64,000 nt of DNA, taken from the NCBI GenBank assembly GCA_019426215.1, contig CM033394.1, forward strand, positions 35,586,423-35,650,422. Reading direction: 5' to 3'. Source of the stretch: Buddleja alternifolia (lineage: Eukaryota; Streptophyta; Magnoliopsida; Lamiales; Scrophulariaceae). Positions within the stretch are counted from its first letter, which is position 1, and the number at the start of each line of letters is the position of its first letter. The notes beneath the pieces were generated by a model. The model was not told the origin of the DNA. It did no database searches and saw nothing but the letters and a program-made list of their open reading frames with translations. Position numbers and translations under genes: made by a program. Shown in pieces: positions 36,801 through 47,447 of this stretch.

Positions 36801-37893
36801 CTTCAACCTCATTGCCAAGGGATTCTTGAATTGCAACTGAAAGCTTTCAGTTGGATTTAATTGTTTAAATTTATTTAAGGGTTCATTTGCGCATGAAAAA
36901 CACTATAACAAAAATTAATCCAGACATAAAATGTACCAAACAGAAGCTGGATCAAGGGCTTACCCTGCAGTTGAGTCAATTCGCTCTTTCACAGTCGGGT
37001 TCGGTGGAAGCTTGGAATTGTAAACCGGAAAAGTCAAAACAACCCCTAAATGATAATTCAGCAACCTGAATGGGCTAGTAAGAACTGCTTTGCCAGTAGC
37101 CCTAGCCCTCAATATGTTTTCGCGGTCCTCCTGTATTAACAATAGTAATTACGAAGTCTGAATGTCAGAATTCTTGACAAGTCGTAATGTTATAATATTA
37201 AAATCCCCATAATCAAGAAAGAATTTGGTTACCTCTCCTGACATCATATCAAGTGATTCAATATAGGATACAGTTTCTTGAGAGAATATCACGGGGGCAT
37301 ACTCATCGCTAATGGGTGAAGTCTCTTTCTCCATTGTTCTAATGGTCCAGCCATGCTGTCTCTCGAATTCTTCCCTTTCAGAATTGAAAATCCTCTGTGC
37401 ATATGCCACCCCACTCAGTAATGGCCTCTCAAAAGCGGTTCTTGCTGTGTATTCAGCAAAAGTTTCCTGCATTGACACAAAAGTTTCCTAATATCGAAAA
37501 CAGGTAAAACCCTGATCACTGTTTTCACAATATCACACAAAGAACAGCATAAACTCAACACACCTGATCAATTGCTGAAGGGTTCTTGTAATAGTGAAAA
37601 GTAGAGACAAGGATGGCAAGGGCATGAACATGGTTAACACTAACATTGAATTGATCCTGCAACATTCTAGCCCTCTGATCACACATACTCACAAGCACTT
37701 CTTTCCTCCTCTCCTTATGTTCATCATCCAAGTGATCATAAATTTGTTTGCTAAAGAAAAACATTAACATGATCCATAGTCCCAATATTCTCCGATTCGA
37801 AGCTTTGTGTATAACCGAATACTTTCGCTTAGTGCCCAATTGTTCATTCACCCTCACAGCCACCATATGGTAACCTTGCCTTTTCTCACCCAT
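30882..37893 (-). CDS. AHK4: Cytokinin receptor hybrid histidine kinase, AHK4/CRE1/WOL orthologue
   Basis: Membrane receptor that binds cytokinin through an external CHASE domain and feeds a His-to-Asp phosphorelay. Eleven coding exons, read 5' to 3': 37893-37564, 37466-37233, 37130-36964, 35678-35460, 35369-35183, 34674-34623, 34529-34300, 34193-34095, 34014-33302, 32459-31965, 31134-30882. All junctions are GT-AG with matching phases, giving 2979 bp and 992 aa. Layout: membrane segment about 35-52; CHASE about 100-300, with the conserved Thr of the LTSPFRLL motif at 206; second membrane segment about 327-347; H-box VSHEIRTP with His386; N-box Asn503; G1 DTGIGIP near 603; G2 GGTGIGL at 632-638; a degenerate receiver about 690-830; true receiver with Asp856/857, phospho-acceptor Asp901 (FMDIQMP) and Lys968 (SKP). 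The first ATG in the exon was chosen because an upstream in-frame stop precedes it. The N-terminus is shorter than in Arabidopsis AHK4. Confidence 0.95.
31887..31927. repeat. Compound microsatellite (GAA)n-(AAT)n
   Basis: About seven GAA units run directly into about six AAT units. It lies in the last intron of the histidine kinase, 37 bp from the exon 10 donor. It could be length-polymorphic. Confidence 0.85.
32590..32655. repeat. (TA)n/(TG)n microsatellite
   Basis: Mixed TATATG, TATA and TGTG repeats in the intron between exons 9 and 10 of the histidine kinase. Partly palindromic (CATATATATG-type). Confidence 0.8.
34728..35147. mobile_element. hAT-type non-autonomous element in receptor intron 5
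   Basis: 420 bp with ends TAGGGGTGCAAAC and CCCACCCCTA (inverted match TAGGGGTG), flanked by 8-bp copies GCTAAGAT (34720-34727) and AGTAAGAT (35148-35155) that match at six of eight sites. The interior is GAGCTCG-rich at both ends with an AT-rich middle, including TA microsatellites. No transposase. It lies in the intron before the 52-bp exon that carries the H-box. The same family left a relic at 1560-1851. Confidence 0.75.
35750..36070. mobile_element. MITE-like relic in receptor intron 3
   Basis: The left side GGGTGTTTGGCTAAGGTTGTAAGG and right-side words TTATCCAAATACTT and AATAAGATCCAAAGA resemble the inverted ends of the plant MITE class that starts GGGTGTTTGG. Repeated ATCTTAT and AAGATCTT words fill the interior. 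Precise ends and target duplication could not be fixed. Confidence 0.35.
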
Positions 37894-39233
37894 TCTACAA
37901 AAGCCCACCTTAAGTTTCACTTCAACTAAAACTTCTCACCTTTTTAAAACAAAGACTCCAGAGTACAGATATACATACACACACACATATATATATATAG
38001 TAGACAGACTGATGAGCTTGTGCTACAACTTTTCAAGACTCACTTTTTCTGAAACTGCAATGGCATAAAAAGGGTTCTCTTCAATCAAAATTGTCCTGTG
38101 TGACTCAATAATTAACTGCATTTCACAGAGGAGAGGAGAGACAAACAGAGCCCAGAAACATAAAAATAAAAAAAGATTTGCTATTTTCATACAAAAGTAT
38201 TTAATTTTGTAGCATAAACAAGAGTAACATTATTGTTTTCTCACAATTCCATATGGAAGGAACAAAGCATGCCCTTGTTGCAGACCTCAAAAGACCAAAA
38301 CTAGCCCAAATTTCAAAGTGAAAAAAGAAAGCTCCCCCTCAAAGACCATGCTTATTGTTTGTTACTCCAAAAAGGGGTTGTGTATGAGAAGAATAAACAA
38401 AGGAAAAAATAAGAAAGCCAAGAACAACATCTCTAATCATGTATAGATTTTCTGTGCAAAGCGTGAAGTTTTAGTTTAATAGTAAGCAGACAAAGAGAGC
38501 ACGTTCACTGCCCCTCTCTCACTTAAAATATTACTCCTTCACATTCTCACACCTCAAACCACCCAAGAATCATCTTTGACCAGCCTAGCACACACACATA
38601 CATATACAATATAGTGTATATATATGTATTATATATATCAAGAAAAGCAGCAAGTCATTTCTGGATACAATGAACAGTTGTGGTGGAGATGGTGTCTTGA
38701 GTTCATATTTCTGGGGTTTGTTTAATTAATGGAGGGAGTGTCGGGGATGGTGATAATTTTATTTATTATATAAAAGTTGTATGTATATACGTATGAGTAT
38801 GTTAAGTAAGAGGTTTCTGTGTGTAGGCTTACTTTTTAAAGCAAACTGAATCGAATTTGAGGATTTCCGCAGATACGCTCTTGTCCCCTTCTTTTTTCTA
38901 CCACAATATAAAAGGCCTCCTTTCTCTCTCTACTAATTAATTTCTAAATTCTAGACGGAGGGATACACGACACCACAAACTAGCCGAAATTATATAAAAG
39001 ACCTATCTCTCTCTACTATAAAAAAGACCTATCTCTCTACCAATTCATTTCTAAGGTTTAGATGGGAATATTTTGATTCGATAATTCGAATTTCAATCAT
39101 AGGTCACACAAATTTTAAAAAAATCAAATAAAGAGAGAAAAGTCACAATTTATAATAATTTAGAATTGAATCCAAAACTTTTCATATGAAAGTGGAAGCT
39201 CATAGGCTAACAAACATTGAGTTCTAAACATTA
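37894..39233 (-). promoter_or_regulatory. Upstream region of the histidine kinase
   Basis: 5' leader and promoter side of the receptor gene, read on the - strand. In-frame sequence before the ATG meets a stop within 60 bases, so the frame does not extend. A 5'-UTR intron is possible but I could not place it. At 38900-39065 there is a tandem duplication of about 100 bp with the words GACCTATCTCTCT and ATTTCTAA. No other gene is supported. Confidence 0.35.
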
Positions 39234-39636
39234 GGCTGTGTTTGGTTTTATTTTCAAACCCATTTTGGCCAAAAATTTTGGTCAAAACTTGTTTGTTTTG
39301 TGTTTTTTTGACCAAAAATGATTTTTTTGGTCAAAAAAATTATCATCTATTGTCTCCCTATTTGTCTCTACTTTAGGGTACTTACTAATTACATCAACTA
39401 CAATATAATCATTTAAAACTTATATTATATTATATTTTTCAATCATTAATTAATTATAAACACAACTTTTCAGACAAAAACTTACATGATTTGACTGCTA
39501 CAGTAACTTTTGTCTCTTCTGAAAATAAAATCAAACACTAAACCAAACACATTTTCATCAAAATACACAACTTCCAATAAACTTTTTCACCAAAATTTTC
39601 ACCAAAAAAAACCCCAAAATAAAACCAAACACAACC
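39234..39636. mobile_element. Tourist-like MITE (PIF/Harbinger type)
   Basis: 403 bp flanked by TTA (39231-39233) and TTA (39637-39639), the target preference of PIF/Harbinger elements. The left end GGCTGTGTTTGGTTTTATTTT matches the inverted right end GGTTGTGTTTGGTTTTATTTT. The imperfect repeat continues with TTTTGGTCAAAA and TTTTGGTGAAAA words for about 60 bases. Non-coding. Confidence 0.85.
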
Positions 39637-39719
39637 TTAATTTTTGAATTCTTGTTTTTTTATTTTATTTTTTCTGTTTCCTTTTTTCCTTACTTTCCTT
39701 CTTCTTTAAAGTAGTTATA

Positions 39720-40497
39720 TTTATAAATGAGTCTAGTCGAATAAGTTATTATTTGTATATATATTATTGAGCTTTAATATTTGTATTTAAACTTGGTTTA
39801 GCTATTAATTGATCGAGCTCAAATGAGTTTTAATTGAATCGAATACAAGTTGAACCGAGTAACTTGATTTTTTTAATATATTTTTATTATTTTTTACTAA
39901 TTAGGTCAAGTTTCAATGTTTATTGAACACAAAAAGTTATTCAACTTTAATTAATATATTAACGAATTAAATCCAAATAATTTTTTTTATGATCAATCTC
40001 AAATAAAGAATCAAATAAATTATTTCGTGCTGCAGCCCTATTAATTTGCCTCAATGAAGATGGGGTTTCTGTTTTCTCTAGTTTGCCTTTAATAGTTTTT
40101 CAGAAGATATTTATCTATAGTTTGACTGCAAAATAATCACAATTATTAGTTTAATAGTAACCACCTATCAAAGGTGAAGTCGGGAGATGGAAGAAGTTGT
40201 TTTCAAAAGTGTTAAGACCAAAGAAGAGGAAAAAAAAAAATCTGATGTATCTGTGAAATAATTATTTGTTGAATAAAATATTAGAAGTCACTTTCACATA
40301 TCTTAGCGATAATGACTCGGCGACAAGGAGCAGATCTCATGACATGTCATGATTACTAAAATGCCCTGCATCTACTACTTTTGTTTTGCTTTCGAAGATG
40401 ATTTCATTTTCACGTTCTTATCTTTATTTACTATCAATTAAATGTTATATTTGGTGAATATACACAAATATAAGATCAAATTACTACTGACTCAGTT
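39720..40497. other. AT-rich intergenic with hAT-family scrap
   Basis: 39780-40030 has words such as GATCGAGCTCAAATGAG and GAATCGAATACAAG resembling the scrap at 2290-2430 and the GAGCTCG-rich hAT family. No coding frame is supported. Confidence 0.35.
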
Positions 40498-41628
40498 ACG
40501 GGTATGGGAGCAATAGCTAGAGGTGATCAGGGACAGAGTGTTGCTTGGGGCTCACGTCATTTCGACTTTGCCTCTTCCCCGGAGCAAAGAGAGGCGCTTG
40601 TAGTGAAGTTTGCTCTAGAGATGCCGGTTTGCAGAGGTTGGAGGTAGGGGTGTCCAAAAAAATCGGAAATTCGGTTAACCGCCCGAATCGGACCGAAAAC
40701 CGAAAATTCGGTTCGAACCGAAATCGAACCGAAAATTTCGGTTAGGTTTTTGATTTTTTTTTTTGGAAAATTCGGTTTTCGGTTTTACGGTTCGGTTAAC
40801 CGAACCGAACCGAAAACCGAATTATTTTTTAAATCTTTTTTAATATATTTTATTATATAATATATGTACTAAAATAATATTAGTATATTACATTTCAGCC
40901 CCCCACTAATACCACACATTTCAGCCCCTCACAACTTATAAATCTCTCTCATTCTCTGCCCGTCTCTTCCCATCTCTCACAGCTCTCTCACTCTTTGCCC
41001 GTCTGCCGTCTCGCCGCGTCTCTCCAGTCGCCGCCGACTCCAGTCGCCAGCAGCTCGCCGCCGTCCGACTCCGACTACGACGCCGCAGATAAGATTCCAT
41101 AACCCCTTGTCCCCTTTGCAATTTCCTAACCCTAATTTATCAATTTATCAAATTGTGTGATAAATGAAGGGGATTTTGTTCTTGTATGATAAATTGTGTG
41201 ATAAATTGAAGGGGAACCATGAATGGGCAGATTTATTGGATAAATTGTGGATAAATGTTTTTTTTAATTTTGAAGCAAATTTCGGTTAACCGAAAACCGA
41301 ACCGAACTGAACCGAAAAAGTTCGGTTTTAACCGAACCAAACCGAACTTTTTCGGTTCGATTTTCGGTTTGCATTTTCAATAAACCGAATTCTCGGTTCG
41401 GTTGAACCGATGGACAGGCCTAGTTGGAGGGATATCATTCTCGAGGGGAACTGTCTCGCGATCATTAATGCTTCGAGTTCGTTGGAGTTTTTTCTTTATA
41501 TTTTAGGTCCTATTATTGATGATTGTAGTTTTATTGTTTTATCATTTTCTTCTATTCAGTTTGCTTTTGTTTATAGACTAGGTAACAAGGTTGCTCATTG
41601 CTTTACCCATTTATCGTCTAACCAATAG
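40498..41628 (+). pseudogene. RNase H-like domain relic (plant LINE type), split by a hAT element
   Basis: The left part (40501-40644) reads GMGAIARGDQGQ ... SSPEQREALVVKFALE, and the right part (41431-41628) reads DIILEGNCLAIINA ... IDDCSFIVLSFSSIQFAFV ... GNKVAHCF then stop. Together they form the RVT_3-type RNase H domain found at the end of plant LINE ORF2 and in free-standing genes. Removing the hAT element and one 8-bp target copy joins the parts in frame (RGWR-DIILEG). The usual second acidic residue (EGD or ESD) is Asn here, and no upstream RT is visible, so the domain was probably already a fragment. Confidence 0.7.
40645..41422. mobile_element. hAT-type non-autonomous element
   Basis: 778 bp with perfect 8-bp target duplications GTTGGAGG (40637-40644 and 41423-41430). 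The left end TAGGGGTGTCCA and inverted right end TAGGCCTGTCCA match at 10 of 12 sites. Both subterminal regions are packed with the word TTCGGTT/AACCGAA in both orientations, so each end could fold or bind a transposase repeatedly. The middle (40900-41250) is unique sequence with no transposase frame. Confidence 0.88.
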
Positions 41629-41679
41629 TTTGTTCTTGGCCTTCTTCTTCTTGCAGTCAGTGCTTTAGCTAGAGACTTA

Positions 41680-42135
41680 GGCTATGTTTATGTTTTTTAG
41701 TTAGAATTCTGAAAATTTCTCGGGAAATGTATACTACGGAGACTTGTGTGAAAATGATATGATATGCGTTGTGTTTGTTTATGTTTTATAAACATTATTA
41801 AAATTTGTAAAATATATCAAATCAATGGTGATAGGTTGATGTATGATGCGTTGAATGATTGATTATTTATATACTAATTATTTGAATAAAGGAATAATAA
41901 AATATAAATTAAAAATTGTAAAGTATGAAAAAGAAAGAGAGATAATGATTGGAGTAAATAATTTTGATTGATAATTTTGTGAAATATAGTGAGTGATAGG
42001 TAGTTACATACGGGGTGGGAAAACTTAAGTTGAAAAAAAGTGAATTTAGACGAAAATAGTTTTTGTTATGGTTTTTTTAGATTTTGTGATCCAGGATATT
42101 GAAAATGAAAATTGAAAACATAAACAAACAAGGCC
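41680..42135. mobile_element. Tourist-like MITE
   Basis: 456 bp between TTA (41677-41679) and TTA (42136-42138). The left end GGCTATGTTTATGTTTT and the inverted right end GGCCTTGTTTGTTTATGTTTTC are related. An internal GTGTTTGTTTATGTTTTATAAAC copy of the end motif lies near 41772. Non-coding. Confidence 0.7.
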
Positions 42136-42138
42136 TTA

Positions 42139-43701
42139 GTTTCTGAGTAAATTTTTACCCATTTTCTTCAATTAAAAAAACAACTGAAAGTAATAAAATG
42201 ATAAGTACAGGACACAAGTAATTTGTAAGGTTCGTTGGGTGATGTAATCTCAACTACGTCCTTCTTCTACTTTTTCCGCTTAGGAATAATCCACTAATTG
42301 ATTTGAAATATCACGCAGATCACTTCTACAAAACCATGGATCAGTTCAAATCAATGATTCAAACTATAAAGGATAACTTTAGCTCCTTGGTGACTAAGAT
42401 TTCTATTTCAAGGTCCCTCAATATGGCGCTTCTTTCATTCAGAAATAATAACCATCTTCAACTTCTTTTTCACACAAAATATGAGGCTCAATGGTTGGTT
42501 TTCTTCAAAAGCTTTTATTTTATAAAACAAACTTGAATATCTCAAAAGGTATTGTCTAAGGAAGATGTTTGAGTTATTTTGACTGTTTGAGAATGGATAA
42601 TGTTCGTAAAAATCTTGATATGGAGTTTTGAGCTTTCTGGAAGTTGAAAGTTCTAATCTCAACGTAACAGAGTTTTGGCTTATGATTTATTGGTATGTAG
42701 GTGTTGCTGAGATGTTCTATTTATAGGAAAATTCCACAGCTGTCAGTTAACACATGGAGGGAGCATGAATAACTTCTGTCCTTTTCCTCCTGAAATTCTG
42801 CTGTAAAAAGTATACGTCGGGGTGACAATCCAACCGGATTAGGACTCTCTTACGTACGAGGTACTTATTACATTTAATGCCCTCTTATCAACATTGAATG
42901 GATTCAAAATAAATATCTGTTGAGTTAAATGCTCGTTATTAATTGCATCAAACTCCCTTTTGACTTCGGAATTAAATTAAGGTGAAAAACATCTTATGGA
43001 CGCTAATTTGATGCTAAATAAATTTTCACAGCTTGGTCAATTCTTCGACATTTTCGTGATGTTGATCAAATAATCTCTTCTAGACTTCAAGTGCTGATCT
43101 CCAACTTTAGCTTGAGCGACTCGCTCAGAATTCTGTCAACGCTACAAGCATGTAATCACTTAGCCTAAAATCTTGAGAATAAAAAGGCATATACAAGTCT
43201 AAATTTCAAAGCCTACACATGTACTAATAAATCAAACTTACATAATCCAGGGTCTAACAAAATCCTAATTGTCATTATCAAAACTTATAACATGAAAATT
43301 GATTCCTAACACTAGATTAATTAAAGGCATTTCTAACTAATTGAGTCCACCAATTACTTATATGCTTTCTCAAACATCCTTTTGGACTTAGTTAAATTAA
43401 TTCAATCAACTTAATTAGTTTTTGTCCAATAATTGAATAATTAAACAGTCTCACTGAGTAATCTAATTAATCAATTTATTTTATTCAATCGTTTTGAATT
43501 AAATTTCTTAATCAAGAAATGGGTTTGTCCGAGTTGCTTCACTCCTTAACTCCGCTCGCCTCCTTATTAGTCTGGTGCGTCCTTTCAGGATCTTTCGGCA
43601 TAAAGAGTCGGCCTTCCGGTTGACGGTCGGCTGCCTCCCTTACAACCCTCGGTCCCTATTTGCTTCTTGGATCGAAGAGCCTAGAGCATTGTGTGTGACC
43701 C
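42139..43701. other. Repeat-like non-coding region left of the gypsy solo LTR
   Basis: No credible coding frame. 43300-43540 contains TTAATTAA-rich text of the kind seen inside the copia LTRs at 21700-21950 and 48500-48680 (opposite orientation). It probably continues to the right of the inserted solo LTR (45141-46550), so this may be an older LTR on the - strand. Confidence 0.35.
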
Positions 43702-45140
43702 TGATAAGTCCATATTTTACAGTATTTTATGCCCCATTGTAATATGATTTGATCGTTACTTTGATCACTTTTTATCCCTCATAATGCTTTGATTGGTATA
43801 GATTTTGTTTTCTAGGATACAAGTTGATTTACGCATGAAAGACGAGAAAGGAGATCCAAATTGAGCTTGAAATTGAAGAAAGAAACAAAAGAAGATAGTT
43901 GATGAAAGATTTTACACAATGCTCATATAGACACGAGATTTTCGTCAACTTACAGCCCGAATCAGACGAAGGTTTCTTCTCCAATATTGTAGAGCTTTTT
44001 CTTAGCTTCGCGTATCAACTTGAATCACCTCAATCCGACATTTGTAGAGATATTTATGATCACAATACTAAAGCTGCGAATTTCACGTTAGAAGACCGCG
44101 GTCCCGAAAATGCAGTGCCAAATTAGACCGCGGTCTTCTGTCCCGAGCCCTATTTTTTATATCCTCCGTTTTTGGTCTTTATAACACATTCTTCACTTAC
44201 CTAAAGGCGAGACATGCTCAAAAACACCAAGGGGAAGCCATGGGAAGTCCTAAGAAAGCTTGAAGAGTCATCATCATCATCATTTTCATCATCAAAGCTT
44301 GGATTCAAACTTTGTAATAGGGAGTAATTCAACTCTTTCTCTTTGATTTGTGTATCAACCATGTCTTATAGAATTGTTGAATCACTTGTTGTTGTAAGTA
44401 TGAGCTAAGCATCTTTGTGGTTGGGTTATGTGAATACTTTGTGATGTTTTGTGTTTAATCAATCATTAATTTCCGGATTTATTACATTCTTGTTACATGT
44501 TTGATTTTATGCTTAATGCTTTCACATGAATGATCACCATGTGTTTGATATAATGCTTTGTCTTGAGACCGAGAGGAGATAGATAAAGGGAGATCGAAAA
44601 ATCAAACATCATAACGTAACAATTGACTAGAGATAGAATCGATTGCGTTGTGTGGTTTTTTGTGATAAGATGACCCGATTGAATGTAGGATCTTCGTAAA
44701 CAAGGAATTCCTTTGAACCTAAATGCATGTTAGTTAATTCAATCTTCTCTATAGAGATATAGGAAGTTGTTAACTAGTATAGGCTTGTTATTTCAAGAGA
44801 TTGAATAATAAATACATTAGGGGGTTTCGCCATAGTAAGAACGTTCTAAGAATCCGGATAATTGAGAAGTTCATGAGCATAGGATAGAACATAGTAGGAT
44901 CATAACCCAATCATCTCTTTCCATTCGATTTATTACCTTGTTTATCATATAGTTGTTTTTAATTATTTTCATAGTATAATCATCTATCATCTTATAATTT
45001 GATTTAGCTTAGAGTTAGATAATATAGCAATTACGAGCATCAAATCCAATTGTCCCTGTGGAGACGATACACACCCCGGGCTAATAGTTCACTTTATTAC
45101 ATTGCACGACCAAGTACACTTGCTAGGAATTCGCGTGTCA
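43702..45140 (+). repeat. Solo LTR of an Athila-like gypsy element
   Basis: 1439 bp starting TGATAAGTCC and ending TTCGCGTGTCA, flanked by a perfect 5-bp duplication GACCC (43697-43701 and 45141-45145). Start (TGATAAG), end (GCGTGTCA) and the ending block (TTATTACATTGCACGACCAAGTACACTTGCTA) match the style of the complete element's LTR at 52181-54105, although most of the sequence has diverged. No internal region is present, so it is a solo LTR left by recombination. The 75-codon frame at 43899-44126 lies in it and is not a gene. Confidence 0.88.
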
Positions 45141-46600
45141 GACCCCTTAAGTTCACCAACATTACTAGTAGTAGGCTCACAACAATTGTGATTCAATTTT
45201 TAGGAAATGACATTATCTCGACTTATTAAACACTTTTAATTAATATTTCTGTATTAATCTCATTGAACATAAGATACCTACAAATCATAAAAAAGTTTCT
45301 AGCTACTTATCATGAAGACCTAGATGTAGGTGATATCAAAGTGAACCTTTCCAATCACGCATGTCATGCAAGTGGGATTCTTCCATCAACTAATCTCCCA
45401 ATTGAACCAAGGATTTATGAATCTTATTGGTCAAAGTCCTTCTTGGTTCCAGTCTTTTCAATTCAAGTGTGTTGCCTAATCTCTATTTAATCCAAGAAAC
45501 TCATTTCTCAATTAATTCTATCTTGTCTTGGCTAAGGAATAACTTAGCCAAACCACTAGGAAGAGCATATGAGATTTACTTATTCAATTAGATAATTAAT
45601 GAACCATTTGTTGTCAACACCAACCTCCATATACGAGCTATAACACCTAATCACCAGTCCATAAGTGTTCTGGTAAAATAGATAGCACATGAGTTAAAAT
45701 GCAAAAAGTCAATATACACTACAAGAAAAATAAGTATTGGTGATGAAAATATACGCCATGGTTTGAAATCGTGGTTTATAGCAGTCTATACCCACAACTT
45801 ATTTGGTCATGGTAGACGTTTCATATATCCATACTGACATCAGCAGTGATGGAAAAAAATGCTAACTATTTTAAGATCTAACTAGCCATGGTGAAAGAGA
45901 TGCTAATCAAGCACTTTTTTACAATGACTAAAAGCTATGGTCTTTGCAACGAATAGAACATTGACAATGTTTATAAGTCGTGGGCAATTTTGTTGGTCAT
46001 GCTTACAGATACCATGGCTGAAGCCGAGGCAAAACCATGGTTAATCGTTTTCGACCATCGCAAAGGAATTTTTCACCATGGCTAATTGTCACGTGCAAAA
46101 ATTAAATTTCTTGTAGTGATATATGATTACCATAATGACTCAAGTTAAAGAATTAATCTTTAAGTATCGTGATTATGAAACTCCTAATTCGACATATAGG
46201 GATAATTTCAACGTAGAAAGTTTCAGTTAAGGTTATCAGTGAATTCGTTCTTAACAAGCGGCTGCGTATATGCATTCGTGTCAATCACACTAATGTCCAC
46301 AAAACGAGATACTCTCTCTTAAGAGTGTGCATCATAGGCACAAGTCTTTCTGAATTATCAATGTCTCATCTTGATAATTCTATGACTTAAAAATTGTTTA
46401 GAGATCACAACCTTGCAGAGTAGTTTTATGATGTCCATTGCACCAAGTCACATAGCTATGTGTGAACTCAAGGAATTTCATCTAACAAATATCCATAACA
46501 AATGATAGATAAAGAAAATGCCTTTATAAAAGTTAATTGTCAAAAAATTACTTCACTCAAACAATTTTGATAGAACGAAAATTTTCAAATATTCAATCAA
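45141..46600. other. Older LTR-like repeat hosting a CACTA insertion
   Basis: Non-coding text without good frames, continuous with 43300-43701 across the solo LTR. The style (ACATGAGTTAAAATGC, TAATTAATGAACC, multiple AATTAATT) suggests a copia LTR on the - strand, but ends and partner are not visible. Confidence 0.3.
45717..46118. mobile_element. Miniature CACTA (En/Spm) element
   Basis: 402 bp with perfect inverted ends CACTACAAGAAA and TTTCTTGTAGTG, flanked by 3-bp duplications ATA (45714-45716 and 46119-46121), the hallmark of CACTA elements. The interior has repeated CCATGG or CTATGG words in both orientations (near 45752, 45885, 45925, 46010, 46035 and 46072), fitting subterminal transposase-binding repeats. 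No transposase. Confidence 0.92.
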
Positions 46601-47060
46601 ACTCACCTTATAACCCCAGCGTTGTATGGATGGATTTGAAAGACTAGTTGATACAAAGGATTGGGAGAAGTTAAGAGAGCTAAGGGAGAATTCAAGGGTC
46701 CTAGGATGGTCAAAGGTAATTTGACTGCAATCAACTCTTGTTTGGTCGAGATTGACAGCATGCAACGAGGAATTGGTGTTTCCTACATAGTTTTGGTTTG
46801 AATTTACTAATTGACTTGTAGTAGGATTGTTTTCCTAATTGCTTACGAATAAGATTGTGTTTCCTATGTGGAATAGGTTCTAGTTCCTTGTGTATAATGT
46901 CTCCCACTTTATATATATGAGCTTGTACATTGTAATTGATGATTGATTCCATAAATAAAGATCTAGATCCAGATGTTGGCCCATGGATGTAGGTTGATGG
47001 TCCCAAATGGCATACGAAAAGGGTCTAGAAGGAGAAGGAGTTGAATAGATCCTGAATTTC
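46600..47060 (+). repeat. LTR-like repeat, copy A
   Basis: Alignable with 49150-49600: shared blocks TTGATACAAAG, GACAGCATGCA...AGGAATTGGTGTTTCCTAC, TTGTGTTTCCTATGT and ATTGTAATTGATGATTGA.TTCATAAATAAA. The last block and following GGATGTAGG text are typical of the R-U5 part of copia LTRs. The copies are clearly diverged. Confidence 0.6.
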
Positions 47061-47447
47061 GTCAAACTTTGAAACTCTTATCAAATTTTGGGACGCTCCA
47101 TAAAACCTCGACACTAGCAAGTGTCAACTGACGACTGTTTTCTAAAATAACTGATAACACAAGGTTTGATCACTTAATCGAAGTAGGATTGAGTTTTCAA
47201 CACTTATATCAAGAGTTGCACAACAGAAGATTTTAGTCTTCTTAAGTTTTAACCAATAATTAAAAAGTTGGGAGATTTGCTAATAATTCACCAAAATTAT
47301 TGGCGAATGGATCAGATATAGCTCTTGCAGTTGGGAGCTGACAACATATATTTGATGGATCCGAAAATATCATTTAAAAAGGTTTTGGTGTAAAGATGCC
47401 AGAAAGACGGGTTGACCAAGGCGGTTATTCTCCAGTGAGGCGAAGAG

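Noticed and set aside
40936..41121. Arg/Ser-rich antisense frame inside the hAT element
   Set aside because: GC-rich leader-like text (CGCCGCC, TCTCTC) without any transposase or known domain.
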